Below, in pieces: positions 5,398-6,473 of a DNA stretch of 6,473 nt. The notes under the pieces were generated by a model. It saw nothing but the letters and a program-made list of their open reading frames with translations, did not search any database and was not told where the DNA came from. Each line of letters starts with the position of its first letter. The first letter of the stretch is position 1. Made by a program: the position numbers and the translations under genes. The DNA comes from Chitinivibrionia bacterium (GTDB lineage Bacteria > Krumholzibacteriota > Krumholzibacteriia > WVZY01): NCBI GenBank assembly GCA_016208665.1, contig JACQXT010000065.1, positions 1 through 6,473 of the forward strand, written 5' to 3'.

Positions 5398-6002
5398 TTC
5401 TGCTCGCCCGCCAGGTCCTGGAGAGGCATCCCGGCGGAAAAATCATATTCGACGTCAAGTGCTCCCAGGCTCTCGAGGACGACATCGCCGGACACGGCGG
5501 CGTTCCGATCATGTGGAAGACCGGCCACTCGCACATCAAGGCCAAGCTGCACGAGGAGGAGGGGCTCCTCGCGGGCGAGATGAGCGGGCACATATTCTTC
5601 GTGGAAAAGTACTATGGATTCGACGACGGCTTGTACGCCGCGCTGCGATTCGCCGAATATGTCTCGCGCTTCGATACGCCCCTCTCCGGCATCATCGCCT
5701 CGACGCCGTACTACGTCTCCACGCCGACGATACACGCCGATTGCCCGGACGCGGTGAAGTACGCGGTTGTCGAGAAGCTCACGCGGCAATTCAAGAAGGA
5801 CTTTCCCAGAGTGATCGATATCAACGGCGCACGCGTGGCCTTCGAAGACGGATGGGGGCTCGTGCGGGCATCGTCCAACATGCCGATCCTTGTGCTGAGA
5901 TTCGAGGCAAAGACCCGGGAACGGCTCGATGAGATAAAAACGATCTTCAGGCGTTACATGGATGCGTATCCCGAAATCGGGAAGCAGTGGCACAACGAAT
6001 GA
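5370..6002 (+). pseudogene. Phosphomannomutase/phosphoglucomutase, C-terminal fragment of the same broken gene
   Basis: From about 5370, in a different frame from the N-terminal part, the sequence reads RVIWPDRYLILLARQVLERHPG, then IFDVKCSQAL, WKTGHSHIKAK, and GEMSGHIFF (from 5574). These are domain 3 of the phosphohexomutase family, with GEMSGH as the sugar-binding loop. Domain 4 follows with INGARVAFEDGWGLVRASSNMP (the phosphate-binding loop), LRFEA, and a stop at 6000-6002. The family normally carries this region some 70 residues after GNGTAG; here it follows directly. The first in-frame ATG is 5511, inside domain 3, with no clear ribosome binding site, so independent translation is unlikely. 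Length and motifs are otherwise intact, and there are no further stops or frameshifts. This suggests the break is recent or is a sequence/assembly error. Confidence 0.87.
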
Positions 6003-6020
6003 ACGCGGGGCCAAGCCGCG

Positions 6021-6053
6021 GCCGCCGCACCGCGCGAACCGATGAGCGGCGGC
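6021..6053. repeat. GC-only inverted repeat between the phosphohexomutase and the last gene
   Basis: GCCGCCGC (6021-6028) and GCGGCGGC (6046-6053) are perfect reverse complements with a 17-nt loop. There is no T-run. Low-complexity GC-rich DNA makes chance pairing likely. The 107-nt gap (6003-6109) shows no promoter that I can support. Confidence 0.25.
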
Positions 6054-6109
6054 AGCGAGCCGCCCGGCCCGCGCCGATCCGCCGGAGCGCACAACAAAGG
6101 ATGTCGATT

Positions 6110-6473
6110 ATGAAACTCGGTGTGAAGACACAGGTGTGCCGGTATGCGGCGCGCTTCGCCGTATTCGCCGTGCTCGCCGCCGCCGCCGGCATCGGGGGCG
6201 CGTCCGAACTGCCCGAAGGATTCATGCCGCTCCAGCAAGCGGAGGCGATACTCAAGAAGACGCTCGTCATCACCCGCAATCCCGATCTCAGGGTACTCAC
6301 GCCCGCCGAGCGCGGAGCCGCCCAGAGACTCCTCGATGTGGGATACCTGTTTCAACGGCTGTACGAGCAATCCCTGCACCATCAGGCGGGTTCGGCTTAC
6401 CGGTCGCTCGCGGAGATCGATCTGCGCATCGGTTCCCCTTTGGATACGCAGTACCTGCTCGATCTCTTTTATC
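6110..6473 (+). CDS. Secreted protein with Sec signal peptide, partial; possible M49-like (dipeptidyl-peptidase III) family
   Basis: The frame is open from ATG 6110 to the end of the window (121 codons), so the gene is cut off at its 3' end. ATG 6101 is in frame, but AAGGA at 6097-6101 overlaps it and lies 8 nt before ATG 6110, so 6110 is the better start. Residues 1-32 are a signal peptide: basic n-region (KLGVKTQVCRYAARF), hydrophobic AVFAVLAAAAGIGG, and a likely signal-peptidase I site after GAS (30-32). Cys10 lies before the hydrophobic core, so it is not a lipobox. The mature part is helical and charged: LTPAERGAAQRLLDVGYLFQRLYEQ, then LRIGSPLDTQYLLDLFY. This pattern recalls the N-terminal region of secreted M49-like proteins, where such a segment precedes a 'GP' motif; the catalytic HExxGH would lie outside the window. 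Secretion is well supported, the family only weakly. Confidence 0.6.
   Translation, partial: MKLGVKTQVCRYAARFAVFAVLAAAAGIGGASELPEGFMPLQQAEAILKKTLVITRNPDLRVLTPAERGAAQRLLDVGYLFQRLYEQSLHHQAGSAYRSLAEIDLRIGSPLDTQYLLDLFY

Overview
The window is a gene-dense, GC-rich bacterial segment with every supported gene on the + strand. A textbook -24/-12 (sigma-54) promoter motif, a Sec-type signal peptide on the last protein and tandem CNNM/CBS proteins fit a Gram-negative-type bacterium, for example a Desulfobacterota-like lineage or a related candidate phylum. The sequence alone does not place it further.

Layout. (1) Positions 2-2544, continuing to 3940, form a tight co-directional cluster: the tail of a CorC/HlyC-domain protein, a second CNNM (DUF21) membrane protein, a DUF1611 (DgcN-like) protein, an enolase-superfamily dipeptide / N-acetyl-glutamate epimerase (DgcA/Aee-like), and a 12-TM MFS transporter. 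Genes overlap by 4 nt (ATGA) or lie 13-31 nt apart. (2) Positions 3941-4157 are an unusually structured, partly AT-rich regulatory region with a sigma-70-like promoter, a near-perfect sigma-54 promoter and several inverted repeats. It drives a small heat-shock protein (Hsp20, 4158-4586) that ends in a strong intrinsic terminator (4610-4640). (3) A new unit begins near 4680 with a weak promoter and a leader hairpin, followed by a phosphomannomutase/phosphoglucomutase gene (4819-6002) broken by an internal deletion plus frameshift. (4) From 6110 a secreted protein starts and runs off the window; it weakly resembles M49-like (dipeptidyl-peptidase III) proteins.

How the genes may work together. 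The DUF1611 + enolase-superfamily pair matches the DgcN/DgcA pair of the D-glutamate pathway and also dipeptide-epimerase loci for peptidoglycan-derived L-Ala-D-Glu. With the MFS transporter directly downstream, the best guess is uptake or salvage of D-Glu-containing or related compounds. The CNNM pair is probably a separate ion-transport function that shares the transcript.

The most notable observation is that three unrelated genes each lack an internal block while both flanks still match their families. The CNNM protein lacks its first CBS repeat. The DUF1611 protein lacks its whole middle, including the P-loop. The phosphohexomutase lacks the Mg-binding DGDGDR region and is frameshifted. 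This points to local deletions, either real genome decay or errors in the assembly, and should be resolved before function is assigned. The second notable observation is the Hsp20 control region, where a 9-bp inverted repeat symmetrically brackets the sigma-54 promoter.
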